This document shows, piece after piece, positions 43,376-52,182 of a DNA stretch of 64,000 nucleotides; position 1 is the first letter of the stretch; every line of letters begins with the position of its first letter. The stretch is from an uncultured Anaerolineae bacterium (GTDB lineage Bacteria; Chloroflexota; Anaerolineae; Anaerolineales; Villigracilaceae): contig CAIJPN010000113.1 in NCBI GenBank assembly GCA_903822545.1, positions 35,952 to 99,951 of the forward strand, given 5' to 3'. The translations under genes were made by a program, and so were the position numbers. A model generated the notes under the pieces. That model had not been told where the DNA came from. It saw only the letters and a program-made list of their open reading frames with translations, and made no database searches.

Positions 43376-43452
43376 GCTCACCCCCTGGCCCCTGCCTCGA
43401 TGGGATGGGGAATTGACTCCCATTTTCTAGCAGGAGATGTTTGGGGGTGAGC
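43376..43452. repeat. Palindromic element between gtrA-like and hypothetical genes
   Basis: GCTCACCCCC (43376-43385) and its exact complement GGGGGTGAGC (43443-43452) bound a 57-nt centre. The outer arms resemble those of the 40200-40275 element. It interrupts an otherwise tight minus-strand gene run. Confidence 0.65.
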
Positions 43453-43456
43453 CTGG

Positions 43457-43923
43457 CTATTGGGCTATTTTGACATCATTATACGTCCAATAACGGTTGA
43501 CGAAGTAGTTCCACATCATCACGATGCCGATGGCGACCGCCAGGGTGAAGTTGTGACTGATGGCGCGGTGGTACTGCGAGGCTATCTGCAAGCTGGATGT
43601 TTCGAGCAAGTGGTCGAGCAGCGGCTCGCCAAAGAACAGGATCGGGTAGCGGATAAGCAGCCCGGCAGCGTTGACCAGGGCGAACTGTCCCAACTGCCCG
43701 GAGAGTGGTTTGGAGCGCGATTCGGGGTAGGTCCAGTAGCGATTCCAGGTGAAGTTGCTGATGACGGCGCAAATGAACGAAATTGTTCCGGCCACAGTCA
43801 GCGGGGCGTTGCTGAGCCAGACGGTCAGGTTCATCACGCCAAAATCCACCACCGAGCCAATTGCGCCAACAACGGCGAATTTCAAGAAGCGGGTGCGCTC
43901 CTGGGGGTGGGTTAATATGTTGG

Positions 43924-43927
<4 letters not shown>
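43457..43927 (-). CDS. GtrA family membrane protein
   Basis: The 156-aa protein has four membrane segments and the family texture: [20 protein letters not shown] at the start, the repeated motif [11 protein letters not shown] and its partner [14 protein letters not shown] at the end. GtrA-like proteins are thought to flip or handle polyprenyl-linked sugars during surface polysaccharide or cell-wall decoration. The ATG overlaps the stop of the UXS-like gene by 4 nt. This coupling to a nucleotide-sugar enzyme fits a role in envelope glycan assembly. Confidence 0.9.
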
Positions 43928-44883
<956 letters not shown>

Positions 44884-44898
44884 TATGCCTCCATTCGA

Positions 44899-46602
44899 CT
44901 ATTTCCAGTCGATTTTTTGAATTAATCCATCACCTGTGACCTGGTTGGCTTCACCGGTGGTAGTGTCAATGAGATAGAGATTGCCCTGGTAGAGAATTGC
45001 CAGGAAGAGAGCTCCGTTGGATGGGGCGGGAGCAGGCGCCCAGACGGGGGATTGTGGATGGAGCCCGATCCCGCCTTCGATGGGGAATAGGCCCCGGCGG
45101 TTGGATCCGTCTCGATCCATCAGGAACAACCTGTAGCCGCTTTTCTCCGATTGGAGCGGGTCAAACGCCTGGAGATAGGCCACCTGGAAGCTGTTCTCGC
45201 TGCCCATCAACGGGGAAGCGGCCGGGTAGGCGAACATTCCGCTCTGGCGGACGATGCTGACATCGATACCGGTATCCAGTTGCAGGGCGGAAAGGTCGAA
45301 GTAGGGCGATTCTTCAGCGTTGACCAGGCCAGTCGGCGGGGCATGAGTCACCAGGTAGAGAGTCCGGCTATCTGCGCCCCAGGCCAGGCCGGGGATGAGC
45401 GCCCAGTCGCTGCGGGTTTGCAGCGGGGTGGTTTCGAGCAGCGGGATGAGCGCTTTGTTCTTGAAGCTGACGATGCCGATGCCATCTGGGCGGGCGTAAG
45501 CCAGGCGCGAGCCATCGGGCGACCACAGGAATTGGGTACCCCACCAGCCATATACGCCGCCGCTGTTGGGCTCGATGATTTTCTGTTCAACGCCCGCCAA
45601 TCCGTTTTTGCCGAATTTGCGCCGGTACATGTTGTTGTTGGCCTGCCAGCCGGGCGCGGCGGCACGCGGCTCGACGGTGGAATAGTCGATGGTCAGGGCT
45701 TCGTTGGGGTCAAAATCGGCAAAGTGGATAACGTTGCGCACTTTCAGGTCGATCAGCGGGGCTTTTGGGTCGGTGAAGTTATAGACCCACAGGCTGTTGA
45801 TTTCTTGTTCGGGCGGTTTTTGCGATTTGCGGGTGAATAAAAGCCATTCGCCATCGCTGGAGAGTTTGAAGATGCGCCCGTCCAGATCGCCGGTGGTGAT
45901 GATGGGGCGGCGCGTGGCGGTGGATTCTTCCATCAGCCAGGCGTTGCCGCCTGCCAGGTAGGCCAGCCTGCCGGGGATGGCCAGCGGCGCGTAGGGTGCC
46001 TGTACGCCGATCATGAAAATTTCGGGTACGGCAGGTTGGAGTACGATGATCTTGACGACGGCACTGTTGATTTCTACGCCGTTTTCGTAAACGGTGCGGC
46101 GGGTGAGTTCTTGTGTGCCGTTGACTCCCGGTTGGATCAGGCGTTCTTCGCCCAGCGGCATCGATTCGTTGCGGACGGTCTGGCGCTCGAAGGCCAGGAT
46201 TTTTTGTTCGGTGCTGAATTCTTCACGCACGCGTGTGATACGGATGGCATCTCCGGCGCTGAGTAGCGTATAAGCGGGAGGCTCCACCCGGTCGAGTGTG
46301 CCCAGGCTGATGCCGGAGATGTCCAGCGCCTTTTGCACGGTACTGCCCGAGGGGATTTCCACTTCCCGGTTCTGCCCATCTGCCAGGATGCTGACCTTGA
46401 CGGTGGTTTCACGCTGCGAGACCTGCGGCGCGAGGCACGCGCTGGTGAGCAGCGCCAGCAGTATCATCAACGGCAGGAACAAAAACAGGCTTCGCGCGCT
46501 TTCCCCAAAAGCTAAATGAGAATTTGCGAATTTCACCAATTTCCACGAAATTCGCAAATTCGAGTTATTTACGTTCCTGGTTTTTTCTTTAGAGAAAGCC
46601 AT
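44899..46602 (-). CDS. Lipoprotein with G5 domain and beta-propeller-like region
   Basis: The chosen ATG (46602) yields 567 aa. A lipoprotein signal follows a 35-residue lead-in (LFLFLPLMILLALLTSAC, Cys ~56). Next is a small ubiquitin-like segment (VKVSILADGQNREVEIPSG), then a G5 domain (STEQKILAFERQTVRNESMP, VNGTQELTRRTVYENG). The rest (~200-567) looks like a WD40/TolB-type propeller (LSSDGEWLLFTRKS, WSPDGSRLAYARPDG, GADSRTLYLVTH). G5 domains bind cell-wall sugars, so the protein probably faces the envelope. The codons before the signal peptide cover a 15-bp palindrome (46520-46561), so the true start may be further in, for example Met ~46. No Shine-Dalgarno is visible. Confidence 0.8.
   Translation of the reverse strand: MAFSKEKTRNVNNSNLRISWKLVKFANSHLAFGESARSLFLFLPLMILLALLTSACLAPQVSQRETTVKVSILADGQNREVEIPSGSTVQKALDISGISLGTLDRVEPPAYTLLSAGDAIRITRVREEFSTEQKILAFERQTVRNESMPLGEERLIQPGVNGTQELTRRTVYENGVEINSAVVKIIVLQPAVPEIFMIGVQAPYAPLAIPGRLAYLAGGNAWLMEESTATRRPIITTGDLDGRIFKLSSDGEWLLFTRKSQKPPEQEINSLWVYNFTDPKAPLIDLKVRNVIHFADFDPNEALTIDYSTVEPRAAAPGWQANNNMYRRKFGKNGLAGVEQKIIEPNSGGVYGWWGTQFLWSPDGSRLAYARPDGIGIVSFKNKALIPLLETTPLQTRSDWALIPGLAWGADSRTLYLVTHAPPTGLVNAEESPYFDLSALQLDTGIDVSIVRQSGMFAYPAASPLMGSENSFQVAYLQAFDPLQSEKSGYRLFLMDRDGSNRRGLFPIEGGIGLHPQSPVWAPAPAPSNGALFLAILYQGNLYLIDTTTGEANQVTGDGLIQKIDWK
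46520..46561. repeat. 15-bp inverted repeat in the 5' end of the G5-lipoprotein gene
   Basis: GAATTTGCGAATTTC (46520-46534) and its exact complement (46547-46561) flank 12 nt. They encode residues of the unusual lead-in before the signal peptide. Confidence 0.6.
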
Positions 46603-46638
46603 AGGGGAAAATGAACCGTTGTTGCGGGTATAATCGGC

Positions 46639-47205
46639 CTACTTTGTCCGGCCAGAGAGCGTCATCACACCATCGGCAATGGTGACGGTTTCCAGGCGGA
46701 AGCCAATGGCTGCCGGGCCAATGGAGCCGGTGAAGGCTTCTTCCACGGCGGCGCTGATGGCGCTGTTCAGACCTGTTGGGGCCGGGAGCGGGCCAAAATC
46801 AGCAGAAACCACATTGATGACGGGTTTGCCCTCGGTGTCGAGTGTGATCGAGAGCACGATGCCAACATTGGCTTCGAAGTTACCCTGCACAGCCTTCCCG
46901 TAGATTTTGATCTGCCCATCGCGCAGGTACACCTGCGGGTCAGTGATGAACGGATCGGGATCTTCTTGCAGTTTGTAGGTCAGCAGCGAGGTCAGTTGCA
47001 TCTCGTTGATGGTCAGGGTCAGCACACCGGTCTGGAGCGCGGCATCCTTGGCTTTTTGCAGTTCATCCTGAAGCTGTCCAACTGATTCGGTCGAAACCGG
47101 GATGGCCTTTTCGGTATAATCTGGCCCGCCAACGAACATGGTGCAGGCCAGGCTGGCGAAGGCGAGCGCGAGCAGCATAAGTGAAATGGCGGTATGGCGT
47201 TTCAT
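46639..47205 (-). CDS. Small lipoprotein of unknown function (188 aa)
   Basis: The start at 47205 (MKRHTAISLML) has AAGGAGAAGG directly upstream; the frame is open to 47238. A lipoprotein signal peptide ends at LAFASLAC. The mature part has a Gln/Lys-rich helix (VGQLQDELQKAKDAALQ) and then a beta-rich domain (LTLTINEMQLTSLLTYKLQE, VYLRDGQIKIYGKAVQGNFE) ending in LETVTIADGVMTLSGRTK. This alternation resembles the lipid-binding YpmS/LmeA-like folds, but I cannot assign it firmly. It is probably on the outer membrane surface and is followed on the same strand by the G5 lipoprotein gene 36 nt later. Confidence 0.8.
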   Translation of the reverse strand: MKRHTAISLMLLALAFASLACTMFVGGPDYTEKAIPVSTESVGQLQDELQKAKDAALQTGVLTLTINEMQLTSLLTYKLQEDPDPFITDPQVYLRDGQIKIYGKAVQGNFEANVGIVLSITLDTEGKPVINVVSADFGPLPAPTGLNSAISAAVEEAFTGSIGPAAIGFRLETVTIADGVMTLSGRTK

Positions 47206-47380
47206 TTCCTTCTCCTTGATGAGATATAGTTCGAACATATTTTGACGAAGTTTTCATCCTGGGCAAAGCTGTACATTTGGCACAACCTTGTTCAAGGATG
47301 TTTTTCCAGGAAATTGCCCTGCGGTTTTACCTCGGTTCCGGGCGGCACTTACCGGGAAACCTGATATTTTTGATGAAAGT

Positions 47381-47407
47381 TTGACACCAAAAAAGCGAAA
47401 GTATTAT
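47381..47407 (+). promoter_or_regulatory. Candidate promoter of scpB
   Basis: TTGACA (47381-47386), a 15-bp spacer and TATTAT (47402-47407) lie immediately before the ATG at 47411. The spacer is short. No Shine-Dalgarno is present, so a leaderless or near-leaderless message is likely. Confidence 0.45.
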
Positions 47408-47410
47408 AGC

Positions 47411-47971
47411 ATGAGCGAATCTGAACTCTCCCCGCAAATCTCCCTGCCTGCCATGATAGAAGGATTGCTGTTTGTGGCCGCTGAACCGGTTTCTCCCCTT
47501 CAACTTGCTGCTGCGCTGGATCTGAACGTTACCGAAGTTGAAAAAGGTCTCGACGAACTGGAAGAACAACTACACCGGCGCGGATTGCGCCTCCAGCGTC
47601 ACAGCGGACGTGTGCAGTTGACCAGCGCCCCCGAAATGGCCGAAGCCGTTGAGCGCTTTCTCGGGCTGGAAGCTACCAGCCGCCTTTCGCGGGCTGCGCT
47701 CGAAGCCCTGGCAATTATCGCCTACCAGCAGCCGGTCACCCGCCCGGGTGTGGATGCCATTCGCGGAGTGAACAGTGACGGCGTTATCAAAAGCCTGTTG
47801 AGCAAGGGGCTTTTACAGGAAGTCGGCCGCGCCGAAGGCCCCGGACGCCCGATCCTGTATGGCACCACCCCCGAGTTTCTCCAGCACTTCGGCCTGGGCA
47901 GCCTGACCGAGCTTCCGCCACTCAACCTGGAAGCCTCGCCCGATAAAGATGTGCAGATGTTGAAGGGGTAG
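47411..47971 (+). CDS. scpB: Segregation and condensation protein B
   Basis: The 186-aa protein has the ScpB layout of two winged-helix domains: IEGLLFVAAEPVSPLQLAAALDL, then LTSAPEMAEAVERFLG, the signature LSRAALEALAIIAYQQPVTR and VDAIRGVNSDGVIKSLLSKG. It ends with GRPILYGTTPEFLQHFGL. ScpB binds ScpA and the Smc ATPase to compact and separate chromosomes. The ATG at 47411 is chosen from family length; an open frame starts at 47288 but covers the promoter. scpA and smc are not in the window. It converges on dinG, with one long shared hairpin between them. Confidence 0.93.
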   Translation: MSESELSPQISLPAMIEGLLFVAAEPVSPLQLAAALDLNVTEVEKGLDELEEQLHRRGLRLQRHSGRVQLTSAPEMAEAVERFLGLEATSRLSRAALEALAIIAYQQPVTRPGVDAIRGVNSDGVIKSLLSKGLLQEVGRAEGPGRPILYGTTPEFLQHFGLGSLTELPPLNLEASPDKDVQMLKG

Positions 47972-47990
47972 ATGCTGGAAAGATAAAAGA

Positions 47991-48040
47991 TGAAAGAAGA
48001 AAGAGACCGCTCCAATCGGGGCGGTCTCTTTCTTCTTTCA
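47991..48040. terminator. Bidirectional terminator between scpB and dinG
   Basis: A 23-bp stem (47991-48013 against 48018-48040) contains AAAGAGACCGCTCC and its complement (one G-U pair) around the 4-nt loop AATC. The right arm overlaps the dinG stop codon (48038-48040). Confidence 0.85.
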
Positions 48041-50839
48041 AATTCCCAGCCATTTCTCTGCCATCCTGGGCAGGTCGGCGGCGTTGCCCTGGCGCAGGGT
48101 GCAGGTGGGCAGGCTCTCGATGAAGTAGCGCCCGTATTGCTTGGTCAGCACGCGCCGGTCGAGGATGGCAACCACACCCCGGTCGCTGGCGGTGCGGATC
48201 AGGCGGCCAAACCCCTGCCGGAATTTCAGGATCGCTTCGGGCACCTGGTACTCACCGAAAGGCTCCTCGAAAGTCTCAGAACGGGCAGCAATGATCGGGT
48301 CGGATGGCACTTCAAAGGGCAGCTTGGTGATGACGACTACCGAAAGCGCATCGCCGGGAACATCCACACCTTCCCAGAACGAGCGGGTTCCCAGCAAAAC
48401 GGCCTGGTCGCTGGCCTTGAAAGCCTCCAGCAGTGCCTGGGGGCTGGCGCCTTCACCCTGTTCATATACCTGGATGTCGGCGTTGCGCAGCGGTGTGCTG
48501 ATGGCTTGGGATGCGCGTTTAAGCTGCGCATAACTGGTAAAGAGCGCCAGCATCCGCCCGCCGGTAGCCTGCGCGGTTTGGATCAGGGCGCGGTTGACGG
48601 CTTGCTCGTAGCCCGGCTGGTTCGGTTCGGGGATGTCTTTGCCAATAAATAACAGGGTCGAATTCTGGTAATCGTACGGCGACCCCAGCGTCAGCGTGTC
48701 GGCTTCATCAGCGTTGAGCACGTTGCGGAGGTAGGTAAAATCGCCAGCGGCGGTTAAAGTCGCGGAGGTCAATATCACACTGCTTTTTTGGTGCCACAGG
48801 TGTTCTTCTACCAGCGGGCCAACCCGCAGTGGGGCGGTGTTGAGCGTCAGTCGGTTGTTCTGCGGCTGGACTTCGATCCAGTAAATGGTGTCACGCGATG
48901 GCTCGTGGATCATGCCGTGAATAGCGATGGAGGCTTCGCTCATGCGGCGGTACAGGCTGCTGATGCTGCTGATCGAGTCTTCCAGGTCTTCAAGGCCAGA
49001 TGAATACAGGTCGGTAATGGCTTTGTAGATTTCAGCCAGCACGCCCAGCAGCAGGTTCATGCTTTCGGTGGCCGAGCTCCAACTGATTTCGACGTTATCC
49101 CAGCCAGGGGCGGTGCGCGTGGCCGGGACGATGCGTGTGGAGAAGGCGTACATGCTTTGCTGGCGGCCTTCCTGCATGTGGGTCATGAACTCGTTCAGGC
49201 CCCAGAAGAAATCCTTGCCCTGGCTGTCGAGCCGGAAAGCCATATCTGATGCGCGGTGAACAAGCTGGGTCAGCTTGGCAAAATCGCTGGGGCGCATCCC
49301 GCTGCGGGCGGTTGTGAGCATGTAACCCAGCACGCCATTGTTGATGCCGCCAACTTCTTTCAGCATACGCTCGAAGTCGCTTTGCGAGAGCCGGAAAGAC
49401 ATTGCGCCGGTGGTAGCGCCTTCCAGGTGATGCGCTTCATCCACAATCAGGTACTGGTATTCGGGCAGCACTTTGCTGCCGCTGGCAACATCTGAAAGCA
49501 ACAGGGCGTGATTGACTACCAGGATGTGGGCATCCTGCGCGGCCTGTTTGGCGCGGTAAAACGGGCAGACGCCGCCCATGCGCCCGGCGCAGGTTTCGCC
49601 GGTGCAGGCATCATCTTCCGCCGAGAGCTTCATCCAGGTATCTTTTTCTGCCGGGCGGTTCAGGTTCAGCTCGCCCCGGTCACCGCTGGAGGATTGCGTC
49701 AGCCAGACCAGCACTTTGGCCAGCACGCGCATCTCATCGGCGTTGCTGGGGCCGCTGTGACGCATAATATCCAGCCGCCGGGGGCACATATAGTTCGAGC
49801 GGCCTTTCAGCACCGTCCCGCGCAGATCGATGCCCAGCGCCTCGCGCACCGCTGGGATGTCTTTGGCCACAAGCTGGTCTTGCAGGTTGATGGTATTGGT
49901 CGAAACCACCACGCGCGTATTGTTGCGAATGGCAAACAGCGCCGCCGGAACCAGGTAGGCAAACGATTTGCCCACGCCCGTCCCGGCCTCCACCATCAGG
50001 TGGCCTTCGTACGAGAGCGCATTGGTGACGGCCCGCAGCATATCCACCTGCTCGGGGCGGTATTCGTAATTTTCAAAATAATTGGAAAAAGGCCCGCCAT
50101 ATTCGAGTACGGAGGCCACTTCATCTGGATCGAGTGCCACAGGCTTATCCACCGGGCCCAGGGGGCGACCTTTCCGCCCATCATCTGCATCGCCGAATAA
50201 GGGGCCGTAGCCTGTCTGTGGCTTGACCCTGCGGCCCTTGGACTCTTCTTGCAACTTGCGCTTGAGCGCCATCTGGAAGCCGCCATTGCCATCCCACTCG
50301 AGCGGTTCACCATGATGGATGATCTCTGCCAGTAGTTCGGCAGGCAGCTCCAGGGCGATTTCCTGCAAACGGTTGAAAACTGCCACGGTAACGCGCACAT
50401 CATCCAGCGCCCGGTGACTGGCCGTGAGCGGAATCCCCAAAAGCTGGCCGAGTGCGCCCAGGTTGTAGCGGCTGGCCGTGGGCAGCAGCACGGAGGCCAT
50501 TTCGTAAGTATCCAGCGCTTCGTTGAGCATGAACATGCGCTGTTTTTGCAAGAAACCCAGGTCAAAACGCACATTTTGCCCCAAAATGGGCGCATCTCCC
50601 ACGAAATTCTCCAGTTCCTCGCGGATGTCGGCGAAGCGTGGGGCGTTGCGCACCATGCTGTCGTCGATGCCGGTCAGCCCGGTGATGTTTTCGGGGATGT
50701 GGCGGTTGGGGTTGATGAGCGAGGTCCACTCATCTTCGATGCGGTGGCCGTTAAAGCGCACCGCGCCGATCTCGATGATGGCGTCTTTTTGCGGGTCAAG
50801 CCCGGTGGTTTCAAGGTCAATACAAACGATGGATGTCAT
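48038..50839 (-). CDS. dinG: DnaQ-like exonuclease fused to DinG/XPD-family helicase
   Basis: The 933-aa protein begins with a 3'-5' exonuclease domain: IVCIDLETTGLDPQKDAIIE (DxE motif), LGQNVRFDLGFL and SHRALDDVRVT. A linker leads to a superfamily-2 helicase: Walker A VEAGTGVGKSFAYLVPA, the DEAH box LIVDEAHHLE, and motif VI QGFGRLIRTASDRG. Cysteines placed like the iron-sulfur ligands of XPD/DinG are present (NYMCPRR, then ACTGETCAGRMGGVCPF). It would unwind damaged DNA 5'-3'. The nuclease-helicase fusion is the common Firmicutes/Chloroflexota form. The ATG at 50839 lacks a Shine-Dalgarno; a TAAACT lies 6 nt upstream, so it may be leaderless. Confidence 0.94.
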   Translation of the reverse strand: MTSIVCIDLETTGLDPQKDAIIEIGAVRFNGHRIEDEWTSLINPNRHIPENITGLTGIDDSMVRNAPRFADIREELENFVGDAPILGQNVRFDLGFLQKQRMFMLNEALDTYEMASVLLPTASRYNLGALGQLLGIPLTASHRALDDVRVTVAVFNRLQEIALELPAELLAEIIHHGEPLEWDGNGGFQMALKRKLQEESKGRRVKPQTGYGPLFGDADDGRKGRPLGPVDKPVALDPDEVASVLEYGGPFSNYFENYEYRPEQVDMLRAVTNALSYEGHLMVEAGTGVGKSFAYLVPAALFAIRNNTRVVVSTNTINLQDQLVAKDIPAVREALGIDLRGTVLKGRSNYMCPRRLDIMRHSGPSNADEMRVLAKVLVWLTQSSSGDRGELNLNRPAEKDTWMKLSAEDDACTGETCAGRMGGVCPFYRAKQAAQDAHILVVNHALLLSDVASGSKVLPEYQYLIVDEAHHLEGATTGAMSFRLSQSDFERMLKEVGGINNGVLGYMLTTARSGMRPSDFAKLTQLVHRASDMAFRLDSQGKDFFWGLNEFMTHMQEGRQQSMYAFSTRIVPATRTAPGWDNVEISWSSATESMNLLLGVLAEIYKAITDLYSSGLEDLEDSISSISSLYRRMSEASIAIHGMIHEPSRDTIYWIEVQPQNNRLTLNTAPLRVGPLVEEHLWHQKSSVILTSATLTAAGDFTYLRNVLNADEADTLTLGSPYDYQNSTLLFIGKDIPEPNQPGYEQAVNRALIQTAQATGGRMLALFTSYAQLKRASQAISTPLRNADIQVYEQGEGASPQALLEAFKASDQAVLLGTRSFWEGVDVPGDALSVVVITKLPFEVPSDPIIAARSETFEEPFGEYQVPEAILKFRQGFGRLIRTASDRGVVAILDRRVLTKQYGRYFIESLPTCTLRQGNAADLPRMAEKWLGI

Positions 50840-50845
50840 GGGGGT

Positions 50846-50874
50846 AGTTTACCATGAAACGGATGTTCTGATAA
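50846..50874 (-). promoter_or_regulatory. Candidate promoter of dinG (leaderless)
   Basis: On the minus strand: TTATCA (50874-50869), a 17-bp spacer, TAAACT (50851-50846), then 6 nt to the ATG. No Shine-Dalgarno intervenes. Confidence 0.4.
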
Positions 50875-50880
50875 ATTTCA

Positions 50881-50915
50881 AAAAAGCGCCGCGCTCAGGG
50901 CGCGGCGCTTTTTTT
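50881..50915. terminator. Strong terminator after the 25-aa peptide gene
   Basis: GCGCCGCGC (50886-50894) and GCGCGGCGC (50900-50908) form a G/C-rich stem with an A-run on one side and a T-run on the other. It separates the small gene from dinG downstream. Confidence 0.9.
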
Positions 50916-50931
50916 GTTGTAGAAGGGGTTT

Positions 50932-51009
50932 TTACTTGGCCTTCGGTTTTTCCTTCTTTTTCTTCAGCTTGTCCTTGTCCTTGTTTTTTCCTTGTTCTTT
51001 GTTTGCCAT
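50932..51009 (-). CDS. 25-residue lysine-rich small protein
   Basis: This short frame reads MANKEQGKNK, then DKDKLKKKK, ending EKPKAK and a TAA stop. GAAAGGAG lies 6-7 nt upstream of the ATG. A promoter with TTGGCA, an 18-bp spacer and TATAAT is 55 nt further up, and a G/C-rich terminator starts 17 nt after the stop. Promoter, ribosome site and terminator together make an expressed gene likely despite its size. About half the residues are lysine, and the protein should be disordered and basic. Similar tiny Lys-rich ORFs appear in many genomes without known function; nucleic-acid or ribosome binding is a guess. Confidence 0.75.
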   Translation of the reverse strand: MANKEQGKNKDKDKLKKKKEKPKAK

Positions 51010-51063
51010 AGGATGCTCCTTTCAGTGGATGAATGGTGCCGGATGGTGGGATTTGCTATCTTT

Positions 51064-51093
51064 ATTATAGACTTAAATTGGCTGATTTGCCAA
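51064..51093 (-). promoter_or_regulatory. Promoter of the 25-aa peptide gene
   Basis: On the minus strand: TTGGCA (51093-51088), an 18-bp spacer, TATAAT (51069-51064). The -10 box is a perfect match. Confidence 0.6.
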
Positions 51094-51124
51094 CCTGGCG
51101 TTTTTTTGCTTGGGTAGAGACAGG

Positions 51125-52135
51125 TTACTTTAGCGCAATTTCAAAGAAGGCCACTAAACGCTTTTGGTACTCTTCGGGGTAGATGAACATGGTTTCCACG
51201 TGACGCGGGCCGTCTACGATCCACAGGCTGGCGGTTTTTTCGGATGCTTCGTAGAGCCAGGTGGCCGAGCGGACGTTGACCCAGTCATCCATGGTGCCGT
51301 GGACGATGGTCATGGGGCGGCCATTGTGTTTGGTGATGGAGCGGATCGGGCTGATGGCATCCATGTCCATATCGGTGCCGTTCAGCCGGGCGATGAGCAG
51401 CACAGCGCTTTTGAAGAACAGCGGCATTCCGTTCATGGCAAGCTGGTCTTCGAGTACGGTGGGAATGTCGGCGTAGGCGCTGTCTTCCCATAGCGCAGCG
51501 ATTTGCGGTTCTTCGCCAAAAGCGTTGATGACGGTTGCCCCGCCCATCGAGACACCAAATATGCCGATGTGCCTGGCTTCGTAGCCTTGTGCGCGCAGGT
51601 AATCGAATGCGCCCAGCACATCTTTGTATTCGGTGACACCTGCGGTCAGGCGGTTGCGCACTACTTGCGAATCACCGTGACTGCGCAGGTCAATTGCCAG
51701 CACGTTGAATCCGTTGTTTGCCAGCATCCCGGATGGAACCAGGACGGTGGTGTTGTGGCGGCAGACATCTGCACCATGAACGGTGATCACCACTTTGTCA
51801 GAGGGCGTGGTAGATGGGATGAACCAGGCGCTGATGATATTGCCATCAGCGCGGGCCGGGAATTCCACTGTTTCAAAGTTTTGCACCAGGTAGGGGCTGA
51901 CATCGATGTTGTTTTCTTCGTAGTACACGCCTTTGAAGGAGGCCGGGGTGAACTCGCGGCGTCCGTCCATGTAGGGGCTTCCGCACCTGGGGTGGACGGT
52001 GGTGAACAGATCGAAGATGTAGTAGCCGATGCCAAAGTAAGCCACCAGTGCCAGGGCGATCAATCCACCTGCGCCCCAGGCCAGCCAGCGCATCTGTTTT
52101 TTGGGGGAAGCTGTGGAAAGTTTGCTTTGTGTCAT
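51125..52135 (-). CDS. Alpha/beta hydrolase with N-terminal membrane anchor
   Basis: The 336-aa protein has a hydrophobic segment (~residues 17-40, AWGAGGLIALALVAYFGIGY). The rest is presumably outside. The hydrolase core shows the oxyanion segment VVITVHGADVCRHNT, the nucleophile elbow GIFGVSMGGATVI (Ser), and the late acid and His in MTIVHGTMDDWV and DGPRHVETMF. It resembles the YqkD/FrsA-like serine hydrolases that cleave esters or peptides. The preferred substrate is unknown. GGAGC precedes the ATG. It is monocistronic on the minus strand, upstream of the small Lys-rich gene. Confidence 0.88.
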   Translation of the reverse strand: MTQSKLSTASPKKQMRWLAWGAGGLIALALVAYFGIGYYIFDLFTTVHPRCGSPYMDGRREFTPASFKGVYYEENNIDVSPYLVQNFETVEFPARADGNIISAWFIPSTTPSDKVVITVHGADVCRHNTTVLVPSGMLANNGFNVLAIDLRSHGDSQVVRNRLTAGVTEYKDVLGAFDYLRAQGYEARHIGIFGVSMGGATVINAFGEEPQIAALWEDSAYADIPTVLEDQLAMNGMPLFFKSAVLLIARLNGTDMDMDAISPIRSITKHNGRPMTIVHGTMDDWVNVRSATWLYEASEKTASLWIVDGPRHVETMFIYPEEYQKRLVAFFEIALK

Positions 52136-52182
52136 GTGTATGCTCCAGGGTAAGGTATGTGTGATCGCAAATGACGTGATTT

